Under the pieces are notes generated by a model. The model saw nothing but the letters and a program-made list of their open reading frames with translations, ran no database searches and was not told the DNA's origin. Both the position numbers and the translations under genes were made by a program. A stretch of 64,000 bases of DNA, from assembly GCA_052117605.1 (NCBI GenBank), contig JBQKIT010000012.1; one strand, given 5' to 3'. This document shows positions 1 to 8,485 of this stretch, in pieces (the first letter of the stretch is position 1; every line of letters starts with the position of its first letter). Source of the stretch: CAG-791 sp000431495. GTDB lineage: Bacteria; Bacillota; Clostridia; Lachnospirales; Lachnospiraceae.

Positions 1-61
1 TCCATTATGAGGGTAGAAGTTCAGAGCATCAGGTGGGAAAGGGCTGGCCGCTCGCTCCGCA

Positions 62-715
62 TTGCGGCCGTTCAGCTCCGCAAAAGGGGCCGTTAGGCTT
101 CGCTATTTGCAGCTTCTCCGATCTGTTTACGGAATACCACGAGAAACTCTTCTGTTTCTTTATGGAGTGGCATGGCTACAACTCCATGAAGAGACGTCTT
201 CTCAACTGTTGGATGCGCTTTTCGACTTCAACAAGGGATTCAGCGAGCCATTAACAAAAAAGGAAATCACCAGTAAATTTCGTACGTTGCCTGATCTGAT
301 GCGTAAAAGTCACTATCGATTCAAGAACACCACAATTATGAATTGGCTTGGTCTCTCAGAAGAGAACTGTCAGAATCTCGGGCTTACATTACACACAGAT
401 GCCAAAACCCGTAAACGACTTCAGCAAATTCAGGCGGGGACAACCTGTAAGCAGAATCAGCAAAGACGTTACGAACAAGTCCGTCAGCTTTACTGTGAAA
501 AGAAACTCAAAGCGGGAGAAATAGCTCAACTCCTGAATTGCAGTAAATCCACAGTTGAAGCAGACATTACAAAAATAAGGAAGGCAATCAAAGAAACTCC
601 TGCAGAAAATAACACATTACCAGTAAACGAACTGAAAGAAACAGCAGACTTCCAACACCCAGGCCAGCGATCCTGCACTCCAACAGAAACAGAGAGCCTG
701 CAGGCTACCGGTTAA
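62..715 (+). CDS. Mobile-element replication-type protein with C-terminal HTH, possibly 5'-truncated
   Basis: The frame is open from a stop at 14-16 and has no ATG near its beginning. TTG codons at 62 and 107 are the candidate starts and neither has a good ribosome binding site. The readable core begins near RYLQLLRSVYGIPRE. A segment around YRFKNTTIMNWLGLSEE resembles a motif I associate with replication-type proteins of clostridial integrative elements. Residues about 160-190 (KAGEIAQLLNCSKSTVEADI) look like a sigma-region-4-type helix-turn-helix. The tail is Thr/Glu rich. The exact family is not certain. It may be the remaining C-terminal part of a longer protein, which would fit the decayed integrase next to it. 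Confidence 0.45.
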   Translation: MRPFSSAKGAVRLRYLQLLRSVYGIPRETLLFLYGVAWLQLHEETSSQLLDALFDFNKGFSEPLTKKEITSKFRTLPDLMRKSHYRFKNTTIMNWLGLSEENCQNLGLTLHTDAKTRKRLQQIQAGTTCKQNQQRRYEQVRQLYCEKKLKAGEIAQLLNCSKSTVEADITKIRKAIKETPAENNTLPVNELKETADFQHPGQRSCTPTETESLQATG

Positions 716-901
716 CAGTTGATTTGGAGAAACTGACGGGCTCTCCCTGTGGGATTTTCCAGAAGCCCCCTCTGGCTGTGTAAATACCTAATTTACATAC
801 AGAGAAAAAAATTGGGCATTTTCTGCCGCTTCCAACATTAAAAAATTTTTCGAAATTTTTCGACCATATTTTTTTCAAACATTCAATTTGGAGGTTCATC
901 T
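716..901. other. Non-coding gap with integrase leader
   Basis: No convincing gene is present. The 3' half is A/T rich with runs of T and A around 838-875. A clear ribosome binding site, GGAGG at 890-894, lies seven bases before the ATG at 902. This shows that the integrase reading frame begins there and not at the later ATG at 1199. Confidence 0.6.
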
Positions 902-2140
902 ATGCTGAATGCTGAAGAAATCTATAATATTGTCTCTTCTCAACTCGAACACGGTATAATAAACAAAGATGACGTTCCGTATATGATGAATATGCATGTA
1001 CAGGAAATAATTGATAAATATCAACACTGGATGCCGAAAGCCCCGCGTGCTGACGGCTATTGATACATCTACGTACCCGATCGTACTAGCAAAGGAGGGA
1101 GAAGAAGACTCAAATCAAAATCATATGCAGATCTGATCCGCAAGATAGAGACATTTGAAGCCGGTCATTACGGCCGTGTAACGAAAACCTTCGAGGAAAT
1201 GTACTACCTGATTCAGGATCAAAGACTTGACGGAATCACTGATTCAGAGAAACAGGCTGCCCGGACATCGACAGTGGTCAGACAGAATCAAACCTACAAC
1301 CGTTTTTTTGCCGGCACGGCCTTTGTCTCTCTGCGCATAGATGCCATCAAGCCAAATGACATTGACAGCTTTCTTCAAATGAACTTAAAGCGATATCGCG
1401 TCATTAAAAGTGCTTTCAATGCAATGGTGCAAATTCTGAAAAAAGTTTTTGATAAAGCCTATCGCAGAGAGCTGATCGATTGCAACCCCTGTGACCGAAT
1501 TGAGTGGGACAGTGATGAGTACAGCAACAAATTTATAACCAGTGCCGGAATCAAGGAGCGAACTTATACGGAAAAAGAAATGGATTTGCTCTGGGATCAT
1601 GAGCAGTCGGTTATCGCAAAACGGCCGTCCTTTCTTACTCCATATGCGATGCTGCTCCAAATGCAGCTTGGACTGCGGCGAGGAGAGGTTTGCGCGCTTC
1701 ATTGGGATGACATTACAACCGATGAAAATGGTACCCGCTACCTTACGATCCCGCTCTGGAAGGAAGTAACGGATCTTCTGGATGCAGTTTATGAGATCTC
1801 CGGTGATGGTATCTATATCTTTCCCGGTGAGGCCGCTGACGGCTGTCTCGGTATTAATTCGATCTACAAGCACTATACACGCGCATGTGCCGCAATCGGT
1901 ATTCCGATTCAAAAAGATATCATTCGTGGCCCACATGCATGGCGACGGAATTTTGCCAAGCGCCTCGGCAACAGCTACCTATCTTCTCACCTGCTTGGTA
2001 ATGATCAAAAAGTTTGTGAAGAAAATTATTCCAATGCCATTGATTTTGCAGAAGCGCTCGCCGAGTTGGAAAAGAAGGGGCTCAAAAAGGGGCTCAAAAT
2101 CGATCTCAAAATGGATCAAACATTGAAAAAAGAAGCCTAG
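902..2140 (+). pseudogene. Tyrosine-type site-specific integrase interrupted by in-frame TGA
   Basis: A ribosome binding site and ATG at 902 open a frame that reads 53 codons, reaches TGA at 1061-1063, and continues in the same frame to 2140. Together this is about 412 codons, the normal size of an element integrase. The residues on both sides of the stop fit together (ADGY, stop, YIYVPD), as in the usual N-terminal strand of these enzymes, where Trp is common. A TGG to TGA change would explain it. The downstream part keeps the catalytic set: Arg in LGLRRGEVCALHW, His and Arg in GPHAWRRNFAKR, His in SHLLGN and Tyr in CEENYSNA. The ATG at 1199 has no proper ribosome binding site. The last residues are Lys-rich because of a short DNA repeat. 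Function would be excision and integration at the adjacent tRNA-Pro, but as written the protein is truncated. Confidence 0.8.
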
Positions 2141-2158
2141 GGGCTCAAGGGGACTCAA
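2077..2158 (+). repeat. Four copies of GGGG(A)CTCAA at the integrase end
   Basis: GGGGCTCAA occurs at 2077-2085, 2089-2097 and 2140-2148, and GGGGACTCAA at 2149-2158. They straddle the integrase stop codon and point toward the tRNA attachment site. Clustered short direct repeats near an att site are typical arm-type binding sites for the integrase N-terminal domain. This role is inferred from position and pattern only. Confidence 0.5.
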
Positions 2159-2201
2159 CTTTTGCAAGCCATAAGACCAGTATTCTTGCCGTATTTTTGT
2201 A

Positions 2202-2244
2202 AAGAAAAATCCTCAGAAACGCTGTATTTAAAGCATTTCTGAGG
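2202..2244 (-). terminator. Terminator of tRNA-Pro
   Basis: On the minus strand a 13-base stem (CCTCAGAAATGCT pairing with AGCGTTTCTGAGG, one G-T pair) is followed by ATTTTTCTTT. It lies just downstream of the tRNA gene and is a standard intrinsic terminator. Confidence 0.85.
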
Positions 2245-2256
2245 ATCCTACCATCA

Positions 2257-2330
2257 TCGAGGCGACAAGATTCGAACTTGCGGCCTCCGCGTCCCGAACG
2301 CGGCGCTCTACCAAACTGAGCCACGCCTCG
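2257..2330 (-). tRNA. tRNA-Pro (anticodon CGG)
   Basis: The minus strand folds as a full tRNA. It has a 7-bp acceptor stem CGAGGCG/CGCCTCG, a D arm with GGCTCAGTTTGGTAGAGC, an anticodon stem CCGCG/CGCGG with loop TTCGGGA (anticodon CGG at 2294-2296) and a T loop TTCGAAT. The discriminator base is A at 2257 and the 3' CCA is not encoded. It serves as the presumed attachment site of the element to its left. Confidence 0.95.
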
Positions 2331-2427
2331 ATTTGTATCTGCTACTGCGAACCAATCGCTCGAAGCAGATGTTATCTTACCTCATATTTACAGAAGCGTC
2401 AAGCCCCGTTTTACGGTTTTACTGTTT

Positions 2428-3765
2428 TTACTGTTTTTCCGTATGTCGGACAGTCCCGTTCGTCATTGCCAGCCGTCGGTCTGTGTTCTGCTTGATCACA
2501 AATGCAATCACGCCGGAGAGCACCTGAGAGCAGGGAATTGCAACCCAAACGCCGTCAAGTCCCATCTTCAGGGGAAGAAGCAAGCAGGCAACAAGGGACA
2601 GAACGGGCTCCGTGTAGACAAGCACATAGGACAGTGCAACCTTTTCTGTCGCATACAGATAGGATGTCGTGACGCGGATAAATGCCACAAAGATCAGGGT
2701 TGCCAGGAACAGCGGGAGCCTTTTTACGACCTCCAGACAGGTCTCCGGAGATGCTCCGAAGAGAGCTCCGATCAGGCCTCTTGTCAGATAAAGGCCCGCC
2801 ATACAGACGACCGTGATCACCCCGGCGGTACGATAAGCCATGGTACGGTAAGCTGCAGACATGGCATCATTTCCCTCGCCGTACTGCTCGCTGATGACCG
2901 GCTGACTCCCGTCACCGACTCCCTGCAGCAGCAGATAAATGACAGCAACCACGTAATCGATGCAGCCGTACACAGCAACCGCCTGCTCTCCTCCGTAGAG
3001 GAGGAGAAAACGATTCATCAGAATCAGCGTTATGGTAGGCGAAATCGTCATGCCAAAAGGAGCAACGGCAACCCGGAACATCTCTCCCCAGATCGAGAGC
3101 ATTTCTCCGATTTCCGGAAGGCGAAGTCCCGGCTTCTTCCGAAGAAGAAAGAGGATGGCCGCAACCGTCGTCGACGCCTGCCCGATCACGGTTGCCCACG
3201 CCGCTCCCGACATTCCAAGAGGGATATGCCACACAAGAACATAGTCCAGAATGATGTTCACAACAAAGCCAAGGATCATGGAAACCATGGCATAGGTCGT
3301 CCCGCCCATGTTACGAATGAATGGAATCAGTCCGGTTGCAAAAAGCTGCAGAGTCGTTCCGATTGCGAGAACTCTCACATATTCGGCGGTCATCTCCAGA
3401 AGATCCCCTTCCGCTCCAAGAAATCTCAGAATCGGATACAGCTGTGTCAGAAAAATAATCGTCAGAACAATGCTGACCAGTATCAGGAGAAGGAGTGCCG
3501 CCGTATAGCACTTCTTCTGGTCCTCCTTCCGGTCCTGTGCACCCCAGATCGTATAACGAATGGCACCTGCAAGACCAAGTCCGGTTCCAACCGCCTGAAT
3601 CAGAACAGCCAGAGGATACCCGATCGTAACAGAAGCAAGACCGGGGTCCCCCAGACAATGTCCGATGAAGAAACCATCCACAATGCTGTAGACGCCGCCA
3701 AGCGCAAAGGCAAGGATCGATGGGATTACGAAGGTATAGTATTCTTTTTTCTGTCTGGGCGTCAT
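2428..3765 (-). CDS. MATE family multidrug/cation antiporter
   Basis: This 445-residue membrane protein has about twelve hydrophobic segments in two halves. It begins MTPRQKKEYYTFVIPSILAF and carries the MATE-type first-helix region with VDGFFIGHCLGD. MATE proteins export cationic drugs or metabolites using Na+ or H+ gradients. The start at 3765 is chosen over 3831 because AAAGGAG lies just upstream of it and because the extra 22 residues are not MATE-like. It is a single gene facing away from the VWA/MoxR pair, with a terminator upstream at 3841-3874. The substrate cannot be read from sequence. Confidence 0.85.
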   Translation of the reverse strand: MTPRQKKEYYTFVIPSILAFALGGVYSIVDGFFIGHCLGDPGLASVTIGYPLAVLIQAVGTGLGLAGAIRYTIWGAQDRKEDQKKCYTAALLLLILVSIVLTIIFLTQLYPILRFLGAEGDLLEMTAEYVRVLAIGTTLQLFATGLIPFIRNMGGTTYAMVSMILGFVVNIILDYVLVWHIPLGMSGAAWATVIGQASTTVAAILFLLRKKPGLRLPEIGEMLSIWGEMFRVAVAPFGMTISPTITLILMNRFLLLYGGEQAVAVYGCIDYVVAVIYLLLQGVGDGSQPVISEQYGEGNDAMSAAYRTMAYRTAGVITVVCMAGLYLTRGLIGALFGASPETCLEVVKRLPLFLATLIFVAFIRVTTSYLYATEKVALSYVLVYTEPVLSLVACLLLPLKMGLDGVWVAIPCSQVLSGVIAFVIKQNTDRRLAMTNGTVRHTEKQ

Positions 3766-3840
3766 TTTTCTCAATTCTCCTTTGCAGGGTGTGGCTGTAC
3801 TCTTTACAGACTCAGCAGTCCCTGATTGCATGCTGATATC

Positions 3841-3874
3841 AAAAAGCGGGCACCCTCAATTACCGGGGTACCCG
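3841..3874 (-). terminator. Terminator downstream of the VWA gene
   Basis: On the minus strand CGGGTACCC pairs with GGGTGCCCG (one G-U pair) and is followed by CTTTTTG. It lies about 175 bases past the VWA gene and before the MATE gene. The sequence between 3875 and 4048 shows no convincing gene. Confidence 0.7.
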
Positions 3875-4048
3875 TACCAATCAGAATCATTCTGGATCTA
3901 TGACCTCTATTTATAGCGGTTCTCATTGTTTTTGTCAAAATAAGCCGACGCGTCATTCTTAAAATCGTGCTAAGAACCGTTCTTCCCTCGTTAACGATCC
4001 GCCAAAGAGAAGGCTGCTGCAAATCAAGGACGTTTTTCATGTTCATAA

Positions 4049-5800
4049 TTACATCACCCGGATCCGGTTCTGCAGCATCGCTCCCACAGCTTCCGCAAAC
4101 AAATCCAGCTGGCGGATGCGGGTAAAATCCTGTTCATAGATCCGGTGGACATTCGGCAGCGCATCGTCTTCCCCTGTAAATACGCAGAGTACGGTAATTC
4201 CGGCCATCCTCGCCTTATGTACTTCGGCCGCAGTATCCTCCACGCCCAGAGCGGCCGCATAGTCCTTATACTGCCCGGTCGAGGTTCTCACCTTGATGAC
4301 GTCATTCGGCTTGCAGTCGGACAGAACGATCAGAATGCGATGCTCCGCGTGATTGTCCTTCATCATTCCGGCCGCCAGACGAATCGCAAATCCGTCCCGG
4401 TTGGCTCCTGCTGTAAAATAATCAAAGATTTTCCGGTTCCTGTCGGTTTCCTGATAATCCCGATAGAGATTCATGATCGTATATCCATTCAGGGAGCAGA
4501 ATGAATACATCCGCACCGGAATTCCGCAGTTCGTCAGACTCTGCGCAATCATATAGCCCTGCGCCGCCACCGTCTCCTGTCGGTGCAGCTGCGACGTGGA
4601 GGCATCCAGCAGAAGGTCCACCGTGATATTGCCCGTATCCCCCAGAATCTTTTTTTCAAATACTTTGTTGTCATCCAGATACAGGGCGCGCCAGATCCGG
4701 TCCCCGCGAAGCTTTCCTGCCGCAGACTTTACAATCTGATCATCCAGATGCGTCAGAATCGAGTTGCGGATCCGCGCGGTCAGCTTATCAATCTGCACAC
4801 GGTAAATTCCTTCCTTCGCAGCATATGCCTTCCGGTTCGCTTCTCCCTGCTTCAGAGCCTCCTTATGCATCTTTCCGGCAAAGCCTGCGCACAGCATCTC
4901 CTCAGTGTACTCGCCGCGCGTAATATGGAGCTTCACATCTGTATGATTACCGTAACAGTAATCCTTCTGAAGCTTTGCCGTTTCCTTCGCATCATAAATC
5001 GGCTTTCCGAAGTAGTTGGTGATGTATTCCTTCAGGCCCTCATCCGTCTGCGCCGTATAATTGGCAAATGCAACGCTTAAATGGCTCTGATCCAGAACCT
5101 CGCTTCCGTACTCAGACACATGCTCGCCGTAGCCGAAGGACATTTTCCGCACCGGTCCCATTTCCGCGTAGCCGTTTTTTCTCCGTCTTCTCAGCGAGAA
5201 CAGGGAAAGCAGATTGGGAATTCTCCGGTCCCCGCCCGGGAGATCCGGTCCATCCGGCCGGTAGGTAAAATATTTCTCCAGTGTCGCCGTAAGACTTGCG
5301 ATGATTTCGTCCGTGGTCAGCTCCGATCCCAACTCAATGGAATCCAGAAGCTTTCGATCTACAAGATCCGGAAGCCCGCAATCCTCTCCCAGCGCCCTGC
5401 GGAAATGCCCCAGTGTGATCGCAAGGAGACGCTGCCCGGCGGAATCCTCCAGCGAAAACTGTCCGTGCATGGCGTTCAGCTTGTTTCTTGCATACTGCTT
5501 CCGAAGGTAAGGAAAAACAGGCCGCAGATTCTTTTCCTTCTCGTAGACAGCATTCTCCAGTGCCAGCCAGAACAGGCTCTCATACACCTCCTGGTTGATC
5601 TTCTCATGAAAGGTGTTGTAAAAGGCAAGAAGCTTTTTCCAGTCGTAATGCAGGTGAATGGCGCCTACGATGCTGTTCCAGTAGACATCTGCCTTCCCGT
5701 CTGCATCATAGACACGAAAGCCCGTTTCGATCGTATAGTCGTGTGCACTGTTCCAGATCAGATTCGCAGCACGCTTTTTCTCAAATTCCGTAATTTCCAT
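4049..5800 (-). CDS. VWA-domain protein partnered with MoxR ATPase
   Basis: This protein has 583 residues. The C-terminal third, from about residue 400 onward, is a von Willebrand A fold with the metal-site motif DASTS (in DLLLDASTSQLHRQ), a second motif around ILIVLSDCKPND, and a late strand ITVLCVFTGEDD. The N-terminal two thirds is helical and basic in places (LRRRRKNGYAE), as in the CobT/NorD type of VWA proteins. Such proteins pair with a MoxR AAA+ ATPase to insert metals or remodel target complexes. The start at 5800 follows the MoxR stop by 16 bases, with a weak GGAAG-type site. The longer frame to 5866 would overlap the ATPase. The client protein is unknown and no obvious metalloenzyme gene is adjacent. 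Confidence 0.8.
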   Translation of the reverse strand: MEITEFEKKRAANLIWNSAHDYTIETGFRVYDADGKADVYWNSIVGAIHLHYDWKKLLAFYNTFHEKINQEVYESLFWLALENAVYEKEKNLRPVFPYLRKQYARNKLNAMHGQFSLEDSAGQRLLAITLGHFRRALGEDCGLPDLVDRKLLDSIELGSELTTDEIIASLTATLEKYFTYRPDGPDLPGGDRRIPNLLSLFSLRRRRKNGYAEMGPVRKMSFGYGEHVSEYGSEVLDQSHLSVAFANYTAQTDEGLKEYITNYFGKPIYDAKETAKLQKDYCYGNHTDVKLHITRGEYTEEMLCAGFAGKMHKEALKQGEANRKAYAAKEGIYRVQIDKLTARIRNSILTHLDDQIVKSAAGKLRGDRIWRALYLDDNKVFEKKILGDTGNITVDLLLDASTSQLHRQETVAAQGYMIAQSLTNCGIPVRMYSFCSLNGYTIMNLYRDYQETDRNRKIFDYFTAGANRDGFAIRLAAGMMKDNHAEHRILIVLSDCKPNDVIKVRTSTGQYKDYAAALGVEDTAAEVHKARMAGITVLCVFTGEDDALPNVHRIYEQDFTRIRQLDLFAEAVGAMLQNRIRVM

Positions 5801-5816
5801 AGAGCTTCCACTGTCC

Positions 5817-6734
5817 TTATGCGAAGATGCTCTCTTTTCCCAGATCTCCCGGGAAGCGCACGGCAATCATATCGCTGACAAGCTGCCTCTCATAATCATC
5901 GAAGCACTTGTTCACAATTCCAAGCTGCAGGGCCTGAACGGCAGGAAGGCCGCGGTGCATCATCCGGATGGCGGCTAGAAGGCCGCGCAGATCCAGAGCC
6001 TTCGTCGAGATCTCTCCGCCCTCGCATTTACGGCGGATGTCTTCAAACAGCTTTGCAAACTGGTCCTTGTAATCCGGCTTGATGTCCGGATATTTCTCCA
6101 GAATCAGCTTCTTCAGATTCTCTTCTGTAATGACCGGCATCTGGATAATCATGAAACGGGATGCCAGGGCCTCATTGATCTCTCTCGTTCCGGCATAGCC
6201 ATAGTTCATGGTTCCGATAAAGCGTGTCGCATCGTTCAGAACAATCCGGTCATAACCGGGAACATCAATGATCCTTCGGAAGTCGAGTGTTGCATGAAGA
6301 ACTGCAAGGGACTCGTTTTTGGCCATATTGATCTCATCCAGAATGCCAAAGCCGCCCTCCTCTGCGCACTGCAGAATCGGTCCCTTGCGGAGCGTCACCC
6401 TTCCATTCTCAAAGGTGTCCGTCCCAATGAGCGATGCGGCATCTGTATTAATATAGAAAGAGACGTCCCACTCGGGTCTGCGAAGTGCCGCAGACAAGCC
6501 CTCTGCCAGCACGTTTTTACCGGTTGCCTTAGGCCCCACCAGAAGAAGATTTTCACCTGCAAGGAGGGTGGAAAGCGCCTGCTCCCAGATTTCTTTTCCG
6601 TAATAGGAATACTGCGGGGTTGGAATCCGTCTCTCCATTTCTTCTTTTAACCGATAAAAGCTTCGAAAGTGCTCCACCTCAGAGAGAATGCTCTCTGAAA
6701 CTCCTTCCTGCCGCAGAAAATCCAATAATTCCAT
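5817..6734 (-). CDS. MoxR-type AAA+ ATPase
   Basis: This 305-residue ATPase has a Walker A GPKATGKN (in LLLVGPKATGKNVLAEG), a Walker B GILDEINM, a sensor region FIGTMNYGYAGT and an arginine finger region NEALASRFM. The Walker A Gly-Lys-Asn ending, in place of Gly-Lys-Thr/Ser, is unusual and worth noting. The start at 6734 has AAGGAG eight to nine bases upstream, and the frame upstream to 6878 has no support. MoxR ATPases work with VWA partners as chaperones, and the VWA gene follows directly, so the two form one operon. Confidence 0.85.
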   Translation of the reverse strand: MELLDFLRQEGVSESILSEVEHFRSFYRLKEEMERRIPTPQYSYYGKEIWEQALSTLLAGENLLLVGPKATGKNVLAEGLSAALRRPEWDVSFYINTDAASLIGTDTFENGRVTLRKGPILQCAEEGGFGILDEINMAKNESLAVLHATLDFRRIIDVPGYDRIVLNDATRFIGTMNYGYAGTREINEALASRFMIIQMPVITEENLKKLILEKYPDIKPDYKDQFAKLFEDIRRKCEGGEISTKALDLRGLLAAIRMMHRGLPAVQALQLGIVNKCFDDYERQLVSDMIAVRFPGDLGKESIFA

Positions 6735-6750
6735 AACTACTCTCTCCTTC

Positions 6751-6785
6751 AAAAAAACCGCTGAACGTACCCTGTCCAGCGGTTT
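6751..6785 (-). terminator. Terminator after the cstA-like gene
   Basis: The minus strand reads AAAACCGCTG, a 13-base loop, CAGCGGTTTTTTT. The hairpin separates the CstA-type gene from the MoxR operon. Confidence 0.8.
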
Positions 6786-6835
6786 TCTTTTCCATGTTTG
6801 ATTCGACAGACATCTGTCTGTCCGCAGCAGATGAC

Positions 6836-8392
6836 TTATGCCGCTTCCTTTGCCTTCTTCTTGCCGTTGAGAACACAAACCATAAGATAAGCAACGGTGA
6901 AGATTGCGCCAACCGCATAAGCAATCGGCCAGTCAAAACCAAGACCGATCTTGGCATTGACAATGAACGTGCAGGTTGCAAATGCATAGAATGCAGCCGG
7001 AATCAGCGGAATCCAAACGAACTTCGCCTTGCCGTTCTTATACATCCATGCAGTGATGCAGGCCAGAGCGAACAGGGAGATCATCTGGTTGGACCATGCG
7101 AAGTATCTCCACAGTGTATTGAAGCCCTGGGGATCGTTCTTCGCCCAGATCAGGATGAGATAAACAAGCGCGAAGACCGGAACTGCAAGGCCGATGCGCT
7201 GCTTGTTGTTCTCCTGCTTGATGTGCAGAGAATCCGACAGGGTCAGACGAAGTGCACGAAGTGCGGTATCGCCGGAGGTAATCGGAAGGATAATAACACC
7301 GATCAGGGCGATAGCACCGCCGACAGGACCCAGAGCATTCTTGCAGATGATGCCGACCACAGAGGTTGCAGAAACAACGCCGCTTGCAGTGACATAGGTC
7401 CATGCGCCTGTATCGGAAAGCGTCATGGTGACGCCTCCGTTGGAAGCGCCGAGGTTGATCATAGCCATGGTTCCTGCTGCCCAGCACATTGCAATGAAGC
7501 CCTCAACAACCATCATGTTGTAGTAGGTCATACGTCCAGCCTTCTCGGACTGGATGGTGCGGGAAACAAGAGCAGTCTGCGTGCTGTGGAATCCGGAAAG
7601 GATGCCGCAGGCAACGGTCAGGAAGAAAAGCGGGATGAAGTGTCCGCCGGAGAATGGATTCGGTCCGAAGTAAGCACCGAAGTCAAATCCTCCGTCTGCT
7701 GCAAACTGTCCGACCGTATTCCAGTTGTCCCATACGTTGATCAGCGGATATCCCTTTGCAAAGATTGCAATGAAGATACCAACTGCAGAGAACACCAGGA
7801 TCAGACCGAAAATCGGATACACACGGCCGATGATCTTATCGATCGGGAATACCGTTGCGATCAGATAGTAAACAAAGATCACGGTGTAGATGATCCAGGT
7901 GGAAGCCTCCTGCGGAGTTCCGCCGAAGCCGAATACCTGTGTTGCTGCGATATCTCCGGGTGTGTAAATGAATACAGCGCCGACAAGGAGCAGCAGAACG
8001 CAGATAAAGATATCATACAGAACGTATACAGCCTTGTTTGTGTAGTTCTTAACAAACTCAGGCATCTGGGCACCGCCGTCGCGGGTGCAGATCATGCCGC
8101 TGAAATAGTCATGCATGGATCCGCCGATGACATTTCCGATCGGGATTGCAAGGAATGCAATGGGTCCGAACAGAATTCCCTGAATCGGTCCGAGGATCGG
8201 GCCGGTTCCTGCAATGTTCAACAGGTTGATCAGGCTGTTCTTCCAGGTCTGCATCGGAACATAGTCGACGCCGTCCTGCTTCGCGTAAGCGGGTGTCTCA
8301 CGATCATCCGGTCCGAAGACGTTCTCGCAAAACTTACCGTACAGGAGTCCCCCGCCGATAAGGATCACAAGGCCAATTAAAAATGTTGCCAT
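6836..8392 (-). CDS. CstA family carbon-starvation/pyruvate-peptide transporter
   Basis: This 518-residue polytopic membrane protein has the CstA signatures NLLNIAGTGPILGPIQGILF and IPIGNVIGGSMHDY near the N-terminus, and a later HSTQTALVSRTIQSE segment. Known relatives are E. coli CstA (peptide uptake) and BtsT/YjiY (pyruvate uptake). The start has a strong GGAGGAG site. It stands alone between terminators. No LytTR two-component pair, which controls btsT in enteric bacteria, is next to it. The substrate is not fixed by sequence. Confidence 0.9.
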   Translation of the reverse strand: MATFLIGLVILIGGGLLYGKFCENVFGPDDRETPAYAKQDGVDYVPMQTWKNSLINLLNIAGTGPILGPIQGILFGPIAFLAIPIGNVIGGSMHDYFSGMICTRDGGAQMPEFVKNYTNKAVYVLYDIFICVLLLLVGAVFIYTPGDIAATQVFGFGGTPQEASTWIIYTVIFVYYLIATVFPIDKIIGRVYPIFGLILVFSAVGIFIAIFAKGYPLINVWDNWNTVGQFAADGGFDFGAYFGPNPFSGGHFIPLFFLTVACGILSGFHSTQTALVSRTIQSEKAGRMTYYNMMVVEGFIAMCWAAGTMAMINLGASNGGVTMTLSDTGAWTYVTASGVVSATSVVGIICKNALGPVGGAIALIGVIILPITSGDTALRALRLTLSDSLHIKQENNKQRIGLAVPVFALVYLILIWAKNDPQGFNTLWRYFAWSNQMISLFALACITAWMYKNGKAKFVWIPLIPAAFYAFATCTFIVNAKIGLGFDWPIAYAVGAIFTVAYLMVCVLNGKKKAKEAA

Positions 8393-8485
8393 ATCTCCTC
8401 CTTCCTGGTCACACTTTTATGTTGTGGGTACCTGTGGCCAGCTCATAACATATAGTATTACTTAGCAGAATCACAGATATTGGCC

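Larger units (their letters stand above)
1..2257. mobile_element. Right end of an integrated element at tRNA-Pro, probably decayed
   Basis: This stretch holds a replication/HTH-type ORF and a tyrosine integrase whose gene ends about 115 bases from the 3' end of a tRNA-Pro gene. An integrase next to a tRNA 3' end is the classic layout of an integrative element that used the tRNA as its attachment site. The integrase carries an in-frame stop, so the element is probably immobile. The left end lies outside the window, so the direct repeat expected from the tRNA 3' end could not be looked for. The G+C-rich string at about 46-100 resembles spacer DNA between cargo genes. The boundary at the tRNA is inferred. 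Confidence 0.6.

Noticed and set aside
1061..1063. TGA read as Trp (changed genetic code)
   Set aside because: Other genes in the window, such as gyrA, end with TGA at the family's normal end, so the standard bacterial code applies.
1199..2140. An intact integrase starting at the ATG 1199
   Set aside because: The reading frame clearly begins at 902 with a ribosome binding site. Starting at 1199 would lose the N-terminal DNA-binding part, and there is no proper site before that ATG.
3804..4046. 80-codon minus-strand ORF between the VWA gene and the MATE gene
   Set aside because: It has no ribosome binding site, it runs through a terminator hairpin, and its composition (Arg/Thr/Leu rich without a fold pattern) looks non-coding.
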